Shown: positions 29,732-39,827, counted from the first letter of the stretch. The stretch is DNA of 64,000 nt from Paraglaciecola sp. T6c (GCF_000014225.1 NC_008228.1:4340001-4404000); one strand, 5' to 3'. Notes: a model not told the origin generated them from the letters alone. Program-made: numbers and translations.

Positions 29732-32092
29732 CTAAAATAAACCCAATTGAGCACTGGTTATCTCAGTAAAAGATAGCCCGATAAAGGGCAAAATACTCTC
29801 AGCAATAGGTCGTATTTGTTTATCAATATAATGCTCGTAATCTAACGCACTGTTTTGATACCCAACAGGCTGCGCGCCGTTTAAGGTAATCACATAAGCA
29901 ATTTGCCCTTTATGTTGATAGCGCAGAGGTTTGCCCAGTTGCTGATTCTGTTCGTCTGCTAGGCGCGCGGCCTTGACGTGAGGCGGGACGTTTTTAATAT
30001 ACTGCACCAAGGGACGCCTGATCCTCTTGCGATATACCAGTTGTTCATCCAATTCACCATTTCGTGTTTGCTCTACGACGCGCAGCACATAGTCTTTCAC
30101 GTCTTGATCAGCAAATACCCGCTCGTAAAGAGCCAATTGGAACGACTTCGCCATAGGCGTCCAGTCAGAACGTACCGACTCTAACCCTTTGAAAACAAGT
30201 TCAGCTTGCCCTCCTATTTGCCGCTTCAGGCCAGCATAACGCTTCTTACTACCCAGCTCGGAGCCACGTATCGTTGGCATAAGAAATCGCTCAAACTGGG
30301 TTTCAAATTCAATTTCCAAATAACTCTGTAATTGATGTTGTTCGGTGATGGCTTGAGTCCAGCGCTGATTAATTTCACCCTGCAATTGCTGCCCGATGTT
30401 ATGCCCTTCATCAGCGGTAATATCATCACCCAACCAAACGAAAATGGAATCGGTATCGCCATAAATTACCTTATAACCCATGCTTTCAACCCAAGTGGCT
30501 GTAGTTTGCATGATTTCATGACCGCGCAAGGTGATTGAACTGGCCAAACGCGTGTCGTAAAAGGGGCAGCCGCCTGAGCCAAGCACCCCATAAAACGAGT
30601 TCATTAGTATTTTAATCGCTTGAGAGCGCGCCGCATCTTGATCGCGTTTGGCCGTATCCCTTTGTTGCCATAAGGAGGTGATGATGTCTGGTAAGAAGTG
30701 ATGCTCTCGAGAGAAAACAGCGTTTTTAAACCCTTGTATGCCGGCCTCTGGATACCGCAGGCCTTCTACCAAACCAAGGGGGTCTATCTTAAATGTGCGA
30801 ATAATTGACGGATACAAGCTCTTAAAATCGAGCACCAGTACATTACGATACAGACCCGGCTGTGAGGTCATGACATATCCACCTGGGCTGGCTAAGCCGC
30901 CGTCAATAGGGCGGTTCGGCGATATATACCCAGCGCGATGCAGTTTTGGTAAGTACAGATTAACAAAAGCGGCTACTGAGCCACCCACGCGATTTAATTC
31001 AAGGCCCGTTAATTGACTGCGCAATGTCAGAAAGTCCAACATTTTTGTATGCTCAAAAATCTCTAGTACGAGTTGGCAGTCTTGCAGATTATATTCAGCT
31101 AGTTTGACTTTGTTATATAAAAAGTCGTGCTTAATTTTGGCTAGCCTGTCATCAACGTCATCCGTGAGTTTGCCTTTACCCAACAGCGTTTGGGCAACAA
31201 ACTCCAAGCTGAAACTGCTAAATTGATACGTTGCGGTTTTAAGCGCATCTATACCGTCTACCACCACCCGGCCAGGCATGCTGATATAGCCTTGATTCAC
31301 TTCATTTGGGGCGTCGCGCCAATAAACGGCTTCGCCACCTCGGCCTAATGTAAGCTTTAGCCTATACAGCTGGGCCCGCTCAATAAGCAGCCGAAAATCA
31401 AAATTAACCACATTCCAGCCAATGATAATGTCTGGGTCAATACGATTAACCTCAGTAATAAAAGACCGAATGAGCGCCTCTTCATTATTAACCCATTGCA
31501 ACCACTTTGGGCCTTCTTCGGCTTCACCAATCATAAATACTGTTTGGTAGTTACTCTGCGCTAGGCCAATTGAATACAGCTCCCCTTTCTCGCTGCACTC
31601 AATATCAATTGAGAGTACTGAAAAAGAGGGGGTGTACTGGGCCGGTTTTAAGTGGCTTTGTGTATACGTGACATAAGGCGATGTTCCTTGTTGAACACCA
31701 CTGATATCGGCGCTTGCATAGATAAAGCGCTCCATTAAATATCTGTCAGCTAAGCGTATATCGGCTTCGTAAAACGCCACCTCGTGCACTCTTAAACGCT
31801 CTTTAGCGGCATAAGCTTGCTTCGTTCTAGCAAAGTAAATTGCACTGACCAACTGTTGGTCAAAACGCTTTAAGGGCAAGGCTTTAAGGGTAAAGCGGAT
31901 TTCACTTGAGGCCAGAATATCGGATACTTTCTGTGTATCTTGCTGACTGATAAAGAAAACCGACTGCTGAGCCTCAGTAGTGACTTTGATTGGCCCCTTG
32001 TCGCTCAACAACCAAAATTCAAGACAGGTCTTTGCGCCAATATCGCGCTGATCCGAGGTAAGAATAAATCCTCGATTAGTGTTTCCCATCAT
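29732..32092 (-). CDS. polB: DNA polymerase II (family B)
   Basis: 786 residues, close to the 783 of E. coli Pol II. The 3'-5' exonuclease motifs are present (SIDIECSEKGELYSIGL, ExoI; WNVVNFDFRLL, ExoII). The polymerase motifs are also intact: A, LDFKSLYPSII; B, KILMNSFYGVLGS; C, YGDTDSIFV. It works in replication restart and translesion synthesis. In E. coli it is in the LexA regulon, but I see no LexA box directly upstream; it starts 16 bases after the GGDEF gene and seems to be transcribed with it. Confidence 0.95.
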   Translation of the reverse strand: MMGNTNRGFILTSDQRDIGAKTCLEFWLLSDKGPIKVTTEAQQSVFFISQQDTQKVSDILASSEIRFTLKALPLKRFDQQLVSAIYFARTKQAYAAKERLRVHEVAFYEADIRLADRYLMERFIYASADISGVQQGTSPYVTYTQSHLKPAQYTPSFSVLSIDIECSEKGELYSIGLAQSNYQTVFMIGEAEEGPKWLQWVNNEEALIRSFITEVNRIDPDIIIGWNVVNFDFRLLIERAQLYRLKLTLGRGGEAVYWRDAPNEVNQGYISMPGRVVVDGIDALKTATYQFSSFSLEFVAQTLLGKGKLTDDVDDRLAKIKHDFLYNKVKLAEYNLQDCQLVLEIFEHTKMLDFLTLRSQLTGLELNRVGGSVAAFVNLYLPKLHRAGYISPNRPIDGGLASPGGYVMTSQPGLYRNVLVLDFKSLYPSIIRTFKIDPLGLVEGLRYPEAGIQGFKNAVFSREHHFLPDIITSLWQQRDTAKRDQDAARSQAIKILMNSFYGVLGSGGCPFYDTRLASSITLRGHEIMQTTATWVESMGYKVIYGDTDSIFVWLGDDITADEGHNIGQQLQGEINQRWTQAITEQHQLQSYLEIEFETQFERFLMPTIRGSELGSKKRYAGLKRQIGGQAELVFKGLESVRSDWTPMAKSFQLALYERVFADQDVKDYVLRVVEQTRNGELDEQLVYRKRIRRPLVQYIKNVPPHVKAARLADEQNQQLGKPLRYQHKGQIAYVITLNGAQPVGYQNSALDYEHYIDKQIRPIAESILPFIGLSFTEITSAQLGLF

Positions 32093-32108
32093 TGATTGGT
32101 GAACCTGC

Positions 32109-33995
32109 TTACGAATTAACTGGCGTGCTCTGTGGATGGATCACGACCTGATCGCGTCCCTGGGTTTTGGCTTGATAAAGTGCGGTATCGGCATCGGCCA
32201 TTAATTGCATGCTCTCTCGGCTATCGGTATTGAAGGTCAAACCAATTGAAGCACTGATGGATAAATCTTTGATATCAACCACATTATTCACCATAGATAT
32301 TTTATGGCGTAAACCGTCTAGTGCATTATACCCATCTTGCAAATTGGTGTGCGGTAAAATGACCAAAAATTCTTCGCCGCCAATACGCCCGATAATATCG
32401 GACTGCCGTAGATTTTTACTGCATATATCACTGAATTCAATTAACACACGATCGCCCACTGCGTGGCCATAGCTGTCGTTGATCTTCTTGAAGAAATCTA
32501 AATCGATAATCGCGACACACAAATCATACTTGTAGCGGTTCGCTGCATGTACTTGTCGCTCAAGCTGCTCGATAATGTGACGCCTGTTGTACAAGCCGGT
32601 TAGATCATCTGTGATCGCAAGTTTTGTAAGTGCCCTACTTTGCGCCTTGACCCGATAAACCATCACAGCTAATAAACAACACACTACCAACACAATACCC
32701 AGAAACGCCCACAAATAAATATTGCGCTGCTCTTGAGCACTAAGCGCAAAACGCTGCAAACGATTTTGATGCTCTAGTATCTTGTTCTCCTGTTCTGAGG
32801 CGCGCACGCGATAAATGGCTCGCAAACGATGAAGTTGTTCAGAGTTTCTGGTCGCATGATATTCACTACTCAAGGTTAGGGCGTGCTGCATGTGTGCATA
32901 AGCCGCGGCTAGATCCCCCTGGGCAGCTGCTAACTCAGCTTCGAGTTGCTCTATCTCTATGGTGTCGCTAGGCATGGTGGCAGGATTTAAATATTCTTTT
33001 GCGCTATCACGATGTTGCTCGGCTTTTTCGAGTTCCCCTGTCGCTAAAGCCACTTCAAACAAACTTTTTGAAATCTGAAAATCTATCGGTCTATTTTCGC
33101 TCTCAGCAAAAATGTCAGCTGCTCTTTTCAAACGCTTTTCGGCCAATGCGTAGTCTTGTTTCTTTATACTGATTTTTGCTAACTGCTTGAGCGCATACCC
33201 AACCCCTTGGGAGTCATCCAATGAGCGTGCAATATCCGCGGATTCAATAAGTTGCGTTTCGCCTAAATCAATATTACCGGCACCAAAATTAGCTGAGCCT
33301 AAACCAAACAATACGATGCTTAAATTCAGGGGTTCGTTATTTTTACGTGCGTGGGCAACAGCTTCGGCGTAATAGGGGATCGCCAGTTTATAATCACCGC
33401 GATTTTCGTACATAACCCCAATCATGCCGGCAATATTAGCCTTGGAAATTTTGCCGGTATATTGGGTAGACAAACTGTAGGCTTCTAAGAAGTTCTCTGC
33501 AGCGCCGCTATACTCATTTAACGAGGTAAATAACAAGCCTCTAACATATAAACCGAGTATATATGTTGCTTCGCTGTGGTTATCTTTTGCCCACGCCACC
33601 GCTTTATTGACAGCCAACAACGCATCAATGGGCTCACCCGCCATCTCTATCGCTGTCGCTTCGATTAATTTCAAATTATGGTACAACCAAGGTTCTGACT
33701 CTTCGGTGATAAAACTCAGACCTTGTTGCGCGCTCTCAATTGCTTTTTGCGGATACGTTAGCGCGTAGTAAGTGTCACTTAAAATGGCATAGTACTCAGC
33801 TTTAACCACGTTACTTGCCTCATGTTGCGGCGCTGAGTTTATTAACTGTGTTAAGACTTGTTGAGGCGCAGTGGTTAATCTTGACGTGAGGGATTGGTAT
33901 TCATCTGAAAAGCTATACACCACAGCTTGGGCCGCAAACGCTTTCACCGGCACCCAAAAAATCAATACAGTACAAATCCATATAACCTTGATCAA
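32109..33995 (-). CDS. TPR-containing membrane diguanylate cyclase (GGDEF)
   Basis: 628 residues: signal peptide (1-22), a periplasmic array of TPR-like repeats (about 30-400), one membrane helix (about 422-443, IYLWAFLGIVLVVCCLLAVMVY) and a C-terminal GGDEF domain (about 455-622). The active-site motif is GGEEF (IGRIGGEEFLVIL, near residue 537), which is catalytically competent in this family, so it probably makes cyclic di-GMP in response to a periplasmic signal. No RxxD inhibitory site is obvious from a quick reading. It is the first gene of the run ending at patB. Confidence 0.88.
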   Translation of the reverse strand: MIKVIWICTVLIFWVPVKAFAAQAVVYSFSDEYQSLTSRLTTAPQQVLTQLINSAPQHEASNVVKAEYYAILSDTYYALTYPQKAIESAQQGLSFITEESEPWLYHNLKLIEATAIEMAGEPIDALLAVNKAVAWAKDNHSEATYILGLYVRGLLFTSLNEYSGAAENFLEAYSLSTQYTGKISKANIAGMIGVMYENRGDYKLAIPYYAEAVAHARKNNEPLNLSIVLFGLGSANFGAGNIDLGETQLIESADIARSLDDSQGVGYALKQLAKISIKKQDYALAEKRLKRAADIFAESENRPIDFQISKSLFEVALATGELEKAEQHRDSAKEYLNPATMPSDTIEIEQLEAELAAAQGDLAAAYAHMQHALTLSSEYHATRNSEQLHRLRAIYRVRASEQENKILEHQNRLQRFALSAQEQRNIYLWAFLGIVLVVCCLLAVMVYRVKAQSRALTKLAITDDLTGLYNRRHIIEQLERQVHAANRYKYDLCVAIIDLDFFKKINDSYGHAVGDRVLIEFSDICSKNLRQSDIIGRIGGEEFLVILPHTNLQDGYNALDGLRHKISMVNNVVDIKDLSISASIGLTFNTDSRESMQLMADADTALYQAKTQGRDQVVIHPQSTPVNS

Positions 33996-34452
33996 TCGCT
34001 ATCCTCTGTCAGCTGAGCCCCAAAAATATCATCTCAAAATAGCATATAAATTATCTGAAAGACTAGGTACAAATATAATTAAGCAGACCCAATTTTTTCG
34101 AATAAGTTCGTGAAATTGTGAGTGATTACTTTCCCTTGAGTTACCTGGTGCTAAATGCTCTGTGCAAACATATTTGACAAGTGGGAGTGTATATTTATCA
34201 AGAGGGAGTTAATTTCATCCGGCCGTTGAATAAAGATCACACTGAGTAACTCAACGTCACTTGAATAGCTGATATACAACCCCCTTTTAAACTCTCGCTA
34301 AGTCATGACTTATTAACGTGGAAGGAGATAAAGCCAGATAAAAAAATAGCCCCAAAAGGGGCCATTTCTTAAGGAGCAAGTAGCGCTACTTGCTTACCAT
34401 GTTGAAATCGATACCACTGTTCGCCTAAGTGTGACGATAACAGTGATAAAAA
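33996..34452. other. Intergenic gap
   Basis: AT-rich non-coding DNA between the GGDEF gene and the DUF3718 gene, both on the minus strand. It holds the terminator of the DUF3718 gene, an 18-base perfect palindrome at 34376-34393 (core AGTAGCGCTACT) in that gene's 3' region, and presumably the promoter of the four-gene GGDEF operon. No gene is seen. Confidence 0.5.
34341..34370 (-). terminator. Rho-independent terminator of the DUF3718 gene
   Basis: On the minus strand GCCCC-TTTT-GGGGC forms a tight tetraloop hairpin, followed by a T-rich tail (TATTTTTT). Confidence 0.82.
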
Positions 34453-34854
34453 TTAGATGCGGTCGTTAAGCACACTCATAATAGGTGAAGCATTCAAACC
34501 ATTTTCAGATGCCCAAGCGATAACGGTTTTGCCGTCTTGCTCAGGGGTAGATAATTCACTTTTGGGCATTTTCTTTACTAACAAGGTGCCAGCTTCAACC
34601 GCATCGCTTAACATGGCGGTACGAATTAAGCTGTTGCCACCACAAGAAATACCTGAGTAATAATCTTGCAATTTCAAACGATAGTCAGACTGTACACGCT
34701 TCATTTTCTTACGAAGCTCACCTTTGTCGTCTGCTTTTACTATGGTACAAATATTCTGTAATGCTTCTGCTACGTCAGCTTGTGCTGCACCCGACATAAA
34801 TAATGAAGTGGCGGCAATAGCGATAGAAGTTTTAACTATTTTCAACATGGTCAA
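34453..34854 (-). CDS. DUF3718 small secreted protein
   Basis: 133 residues with a signal peptide (cleavage at AAQA-DV). The mature part matches DUF3718, a family common in Alteromonadales and Shewanella: two conserved Cys (NICTIVKAD and GISCGGNSLIR) that could form a disulfide in the periplasm. The function is unknown. It is a single-gene unit with its own terminator and a GAGGAATT ribosome binding site. Confidence 0.78.
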   Translation of the reverse strand: MTMLKIVKTSIAIAATSLFMSGAAQADVAEALQNICTIVKADDKGELRKKMKRVQSDYRLKLQDYYSGISCGGNSLIRTAMLSDAVEAGTLLVKKMPKSELSTPEQDGKTVIAWASENGLNASPIMSVLNDRI

Positions 34855-35083
34855 TTCCTCGGTTGGTTCAATGGGTTATCTCGTTTCGTTGAGGCAATTA
34901 AAACCCAATCTCGCCGATGGTAAAATCTATAAGGCGATACTTAGGTATGTCACCTAATACCTTATAACGGGTCAAATTTCGTTTTCTGTCTATTTAGATT
35001 TGGATAATTTAAAAAATCGCAAATGCAAAGCGTTCCCTTAGCGAGTAAGTTTACGGCTTATTGAAGATGAAGATGAGTTTGCA

Positions 35084-36163
35084 ATGACAGAGCAAAAACT
35101 GACAGAGAAAGGCCCAAGTATACAAGCGCTACGAAAAAACAAAAAAATCCGCTGGGGCGTTTTAGGCGCAGGGCGTATTGCCCAAACATTTTGTAAAGAC
35201 ATTCAGCATACACAATTGGCTGCGTTAACCGCTGTCGCTTCTCGTAACCTTAAAGATGCCCAGCACTTTGCAAAAAACTATAATATCCCTAATGCGTTGC
35301 AAGGCTATCAAGCCTTGTACCAACACTCAGACATAGATGCTATCTATATTGCCACACCGCATAATTTCCATTTTGAGCAAGCAAGCGCAGCGCTTAATGC
35401 CGGCAAACATGTGCTGTGTGAAAAACCAATTACCGTTACACCTGAGCAATGCCAACAGTTAATCGATATTGCACGGCACAACGACTGCTTTCTTATGGAA
35501 GGCATGTGGAGCTATTTTTTGCCCGCTATTATCAAGGCAAAAGAATGGGTAGATATGGGACGCATTGGAAAAATCGTTCACATCAAAGCCGATTTTGGTT
35601 ACCCGGTAAAGTACGTTGAAGGGGATCGCATGTATAACCCAGCACTTGCTGGGGGCTGCCTATTGGATATGGGAATTTATACCTTAGCCATAGCGCAGAT
35701 GTTTACTCGTCAGCACTCTATTAGCCAGCAGTCTATTAGCCAGCACTTGATTAGCCAGCACTTGATTAGCCAGCAGTCCGAACGCAGTATTTATAGTCAC
35801 AGGCGGGCTAAAACCGGGGTAGAAGATGATGTAACGATTGTCACGCAATATCCTGACGTTACCACTACATTAGCCTGCTCCTTTAGAGCAAGATTACAAA
35901 ATTCGGCGCACATCATAGGAGAAAATGGTTACATCGAAATCCCTGACTTTTGGCGTGCTGATCGCTGTAGCTTATTTCAACTAGATGAAAAAATAGATGA
36001 TTTTCAGCACCAAAGAGCGGGGTTTGGTTTCGAGTTTGAAATAGACGCTGCCAGTAAAAGTATTCTGGCTGGTGAAAAAGAAGCCAAGTTAATGCCGTTA
36101 TCCACCAGCTTAATTTTGCAGCATCAAATGCACAGTATTCTGCAAGGGATCGCCATACGATAA
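35084..36163 (+). CDS. Gfo/Idh/MocA-family NAD(P)-dependent oxidoreductase
   Basis: 359 residues: N-terminal Rossmann domain (WGVLGAGRIAQTF; AIYIATPHNFHFEQA; CEKPITVTPEQ) and a C-terminal beta-sheet dimerisation domain. The MEGMWSYFLP and GGCLLDMGIYTLAIAQMF motifs resemble dihydrodiol dehydrogenase/glucose-fructose oxidoreductase-like members. An inserted segment of Ile-Ser-Gln repeats (about residues 210-232) is coded by a 15-base tandem repeat right after the GIYTLAIAQMF helix. The substrate is unknown, and it is not clustered with sugar genes. The stop is 4 bases from the stop of the convergent ylqF gene. Confidence 0.85.
   Translation: MTEQKLTEKGPSIQALRKNKKIRWGVLGAGRIAQTFCKDIQHTQLAALTAVASRNLKDAQHFAKNYNIPNALQGYQALYQHSDIDAIYIATPHNFHFEQASAALNAGKHVLCEKPITVTPEQCQQLIDIARHNDCFLMEGMWSYFLPAIIKAKEWVDMGRIGKIVHIKADFGYPVKYVEGDRMYNPALAGGCLLDMGIYTLAIAQMFTRQHSISQQSISQHLISQHLISQQSERSIYSHRRAKTGVEDDVTIVTQYPDVTTTLACSFRARLQNSAHIIGENGYIEIPDFWRADRCSLFQLDEKIDDFQHQRAGFGFEFEIDAASKSILAGEKEAKLMPLSTSLILQHQMHSILQGIAIR
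35711..35778 (+). repeat. 15-bp in-frame tandem repeat (minisatellite) within the oxidoreductase gene
   Basis: Four full copies of the unit CAGCA(C/G)T(C/T)(T/G)ATTAGC and a partial fifth run head to tail. They encode (Q-H/Q-S/L-I-S)n and keep the reading frame, so copy-number change would alter loop length without a frameshift. Confidence 0.9.
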
Positions 36164-36167
36164 GCCG

Positions 36168-37172
36168 TTATTTTTTGCGCGCTTGCTTCTCTTTGCTGCG
36201 CCGTTGTACGCGCTCAATACGGTGCTCTTTCTGGGCTTTTTTATCACGCGTCAGCGAGCCAGTTTTAAAGCGCTCTTTACGCAGCGCTTTTTCTTCTGCT
36301 TTCTTTGCTTCAGCAGCGGCCATTTCAGCCTCTTCCTTCACAATCATGTCAGGGGTTTCAAGACTAATGCGACCTAACTTGCCTGAGCGAAATTCGTTAA
36401 CCAAGACTTCGCATATTTTATGCAAATTCACTCGCCCGCCTGCGCGCAATGCGCCGCGCTGAGCTGCGGCCATTTCTAGAAATTCTATTTCCGTATCAGG
36501 AATATTTTCAAGCTTGTAGCGCTCTTTAAGTAAATCTGGGTAAGCTTTGATTAAGTAATCTGCTGCAAAAAAGCCCACGTCGTCATATTCCATCGCGGTA
36601 TCTTTAATTGCACCGGTTGTGGCTAAACGATAACTACTTTGCGGGTTTTCCACCTTAGGCCATAAAATACCTGGCGTATCAAAAAGAATAATCCCACTGC
36701 CTAGGTTGATCCTTTGTTGAGCTTTTGTCACCGCCGGTTCATTCCCTGTTTTGGCTATGATGCGCTCTGCCAATATATTGATAAGGGTAGACTTGCCCAC
36801 ATTAGGAATACCGCAAATCATGGTATTAATGGTCTTAATGCTGGCGTCTTTTTCAGGCAACATTTTGCGGCACAAATCGATGATCTGCTTCATTTTTTGC
36901 GGTTGTTCTGTGGTGGTAGTGAATGTTTTCACTCCGCGCTCTTGTTCAAGATGCGCTTGCCACATTGCGGTTACATCAGGGTCAGCTAAATCAGATTTAC
37001 TCAACACCTTGATGCAAGGCGTGTCACCACGAATAGCGGCAATGGCTGGATTTTCACTGGAATAAGGAATTCGCGCATCAAGCACTTCTATCAGTAAATC
37101 TACTTGCGGCAATAATTCTTTTATTTCCTTCTGGGCTTTGTGCATGTGCCCAGGATACCAATGAATCGACAT
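36168..37172 (-). CDS. ylqF: YlqF/RbgA-type ribosome-biogenesis GTPase
   Basis: 334 residues of a circularly permuted GTPase: G4 (VLSKSDLAD) comes before G1 (GIPNVGKSTLIN) and G3 (DTPG). The N-terminal HWYPGHMHKAQKEI is the family signature. In Bacillus RbgA assists late 50S subunit assembly. I chose the ATG at 37172 because the family begins just before HWYPGHM and AGGG lies upstream; a longer reading from 37229 adds 19 residues. The C-terminal tail is Lys/Arg/Glu-rich, typical of an RNA-binding extension. Confidence 0.9.
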   Translation of the reverse strand: MSIHWYPGHMHKAQKEIKELLPQVDLLIEVLDARIPYSSENPAIAAIRGDTPCIKVLSKSDLADPDVTAMWQAHLEQERGVKTFTTTTEQPQKMKQIIDLCRKMLPEKDASIKTINTMICGIPNVGKSTLINILAERIIAKTGNEPAVTKAQQRINLGSGIILFDTPGILWPKVENPQSSYRLATTGAIKDTAMEYDDVGFFAADYLIKAYPDLLKERYKLENIPDTEIEFLEMAAAQRGALRAGGRVNLHKICEVLVNEFRSGKLGRISLETPDMIVKEEAEMAAAEAKKAEEKALRKERFKTGSLTRDKKAQKEHRIERVQRRSKEKQARKK

Positions 37173-37529
37173 ATAACCCTGCTCTCTCGCGTGTTCAAAG
37201 AATGCATTGTACGTTAACCGAGCCAGCAAAGGTATGCAGTAGCGCCCGTGTTAAAAAATAAACCTTTATGCCAGCCCCCAGAAGGATAAATCACCAAACT
37301 GTGGCATTTAAAAAGTGTAATAAAACGTAAACTTAAATAGCACATTAGTTTATACTATTCGCCTAAGAGACCCTTCTCGATATCCTTTTTTTACTCATGT
37401 GATTTGCTGGTAATGATAGCCACGATGCTGAGTAACAAAGAAGCATAATTCTAATGACGTAATCATCCCAAGCAGTTAATCCTTTAGCTTCTTGCTTTGC
37501 TGCGCGTCAGAACAACTTGGAGAGCACCC
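37173..37529. other. Divergent intergenic region
   Basis: Non-coding region between ylqF and a TonB-dependent receptor gene, expected to hold both promoters. I see no clear Fur box, Zur box or sugar-operator palindrome in it. Confidence 0.45.
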
Positions 37530-39785
37530 TTGGGCCCACAACAGAACACACACACACGTTCACGCAACATTAGCTTACTTGGCGCAGCTATTTCGTTAGC
37601 ATTAGCAGGTCATGTTAGCGCACAGACTACAGAAACCGAGCAAGCATCGAACGACGACTTCGAGAACATCACAGTCACTGCCCGTAAACGTACAGAAAGC
37701 TTATTTGAATCCCCTACTGCGATCACATCTTTAAGTGACAGCTTCATGGAAGATGCCAACATCAGTAACTTAGATGACGTGGGCAAATACGTGCCCAATT
37801 TAAACGTCAGTCGTTATGGCGGTGGCAACTCTGCCCACGCATCTATCTTTATTCGTGGTATTGGCTTGCAGGATCACATCATCACTACCGATCCCGGCGT
37901 GGGCGTGTATGTTGATGGCGTATATTTAGGTCGTCAAATGGGCGCTAACCTAAGCCTGCCTAACATCGCAAGCGTTGAAGTATTACGTGGTCCACAAGGC
38001 ACATTATATGGTCGAAACACCCTAGGTGGCGCGGTTAACATTATTACTAAAAAACCAGGCGATGAGTCCATGGCCAGTGTGGCTGCCAAGGTCGGCACCC
38101 TAGGTCGTGTAGCCGCTGATTTATACATCAATGGTGACATTAACGACGATGTCAGCATTGCTGCCAGTGGCTCATTCAAAAAACGCGACGGTGTAGGCAA
38201 GGCTGTTAACTTAGCCAACCCTGAAAAAGAAATCGGTGAAGAGCAAGAATTCAGTGGCCGCTTATCTGCTAACTGGAACGTCAGCAATAGCTTCTCACTA
38301 TTATTCGCCGTAGATGGCTACGATAATGAAAGTGGCCAATCGCCGTATACCATCGAATTTACTGACCCAAGCCCTGATCCGACAGATGTCTTTAACGGTG
38401 ACTTCCCCCTATTAACGCCTGATTTAATCCCTTCAGATCCCGATGATTTAGGCACCACAGTACCTGGCCTTGAGTCTACCGCGTCTGCTGGCTGGGGCGC
38501 GTCAATCACCGCCAATTGGGATATCAACGAAAACTACGCAACAAAACTGATCACGAGCTTCCGCAGTTCTGATTACGAAGGTGGCCTTGATGATGATGCC
38601 TCACCGCTTAACCTGTCTGAATTCCCAGAAACAGGTGAAGCTGATCAGTACTCGGTAGAGCTGCAAGTGAATGGTACCTTTGACAACTACGACTTTGTAT
38701 CAGGTGTGTACTTCTTCAACGAAGAAGGCTCAACCTCATCAGGCCCTTGGGTATTTAGCCCGTTCAATACGCCAGGCGCATTGAATAATGACGGCACGCC
38801 AACTGGGTTCGGTGGCGATTATGGTTTCTTCGATTTACATCAAGAAACAGACGCTTTCGCGATTTACGCTAACGCTTCATATGATGTGTCAGAAAAGCTG
38901 ACCGTGGGCGGTGGTTTACGTTACTCGAAAGATAAAAAGGACGCAGACGCATTGTTCCCGTCGTTTGCTGAGCGCGCCTATCGTAGTGCCGAATTCAGCG
39001 AAGTCACTTGGGATGTAAACGCGGCATACCAGTTTGATAACGGTTTGAACGTATACGCTCAAGTACAAAAAGGCTATCAAACAGGTGGTTTCCCGCCGCG
39101 TCCATTTGGTGGTTCTGACCAGTTCGTTCAGTTTGATGAAACTACATCTGTCAATTACGAAACCGGTTTAAAAGGTAAGGTTGCTGAAAATGTCTCTTTG
39201 CTTGCCGCTATATTTATCACTAAATACGACGACTTAGCATTGCCTTTCTCTGACCCTACAGCGGGTGGTGGTTTTGTGACTATCACAGAAAATGCGGGTA
39301 AATCTGAAGCCAAAGGCATAGAGCTTGAAGCCACGGTTGATGTAACCGATAATTTCTCGTTTCGCGCTGCGGTTGGTTTCTTAGATGCTGAAATCACTCA
39401 AGTAGACGAAAATGTAAACGGCGTTGGCGTAGGTGATTCACCCGCCCTAACACCAGAATGGACGCTCATGATAGCGCCTTCTTACTACATGGACTTAGAC
39501 AGCGGCGCTACACTAGCATTTAAAGCGGATTACTCGTTCCGTGATGAGATGCAAGGCCAGTCAGTATTTAACCCGAACGAAACGATCGATTCTCGCAGTA
39601 TTCTTGGTTTTGATATCAACTACACCTCGGTCAATGGGGACTGGTCATTAAGCCTTTACGGCGAAAACGTCACGGATGAAATTTACGACCAAGGCCGCTT
39701 ACAGCAAAATGGTTTTGTAGGTATTGTACGCAGTAATGACAGACGTGAGTTTGGTTTACGTTTCAAGAAAGAATTTGAAATGTAA
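37530..39785 (+). CDS. TonB-dependent receptor, substrate unknown
   Basis: About 751 residues: signal peptide (RNISLLGAAISLALAGHVSA-Q), TonB-box region (FENITVTARKR), plug domain (SIFIRGIGLQ, GVYVDGVYLGRQ, VEVLRGPQGTLYGRNTLGGAVNIITKKP) and a beta-barrel ending FGLRFKKEFEM. I start it at the TTG at 37530, because GGAGA lies six bases upstream and the signal peptide follows; a TTG 33 bases earlier has no ribosome binding site, and no ATG fits. It is the type common for iron complexes, vitamins or small organics. No neighbouring gene points to a substrate, and a terminator follows. Confidence 0.85.
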   Translation: MGPQQNTHTRSRNISLLGAAISLALAGHVSAQTTETEQASNDDFENITVTARKRTESLFESPTAITSLSDSFMEDANISNLDDVGKYVPNLNVSRYGGGNSAHASIFIRGIGLQDHIITTDPGVGVYVDGVYLGRQMGANLSLPNIASVEVLRGPQGTLYGRNTLGGAVNIITKKPGDESMASVAAKVGTLGRVAADLYINGDINDDVSIAASGSFKKRDGVGKAVNLANPEKEIGEEQEFSGRLSANWNVSNSFSLLFAVDGYDNESGQSPYTIEFTDPSPDPTDVFNGDFPLLTPDLIPSDPDDLGTTVPGLESTASAGWGASITANWDINENYATKLITSFRSSDYEGGLDDDASPLNLSEFPETGEADQYSVELQVNGTFDNYDFVSGVYFFNEEGSTSSGPWVFSPFNTPGALNNDGTPTGFGGDYGFFDLHQETDAFAIYANASYDVSEKLTVGGGLRYSKDKKDADALFPSFAERAYRSAEFSEVTWDVNAAYQFDNGLNVYAQVQKGYQTGGFPPRPFGGSDQFVQFDETTSVNYETGLKGKVAENVSLLAAIFITKYDDLALPFSDPTAGGGFVTITENAGKSEAKGIELEATVDVTDNFSFRAAVGFLDAEITQVDENVNGVGVGDSPALTPEWTLMIAPSYYMDLDSGATLAFKADYSFRDEMQGQSVFNPNETIDSRSILGFDINYTSVNGDWSLSLYGENVTDEIYDQGRLQQNGFVGIVRSNDRREFGLRFKKEFEM

Positions 39786-39827
39786 TCAAACACTCACTAT
39801 GTGAATAATGACGTAAACAACAATTTT

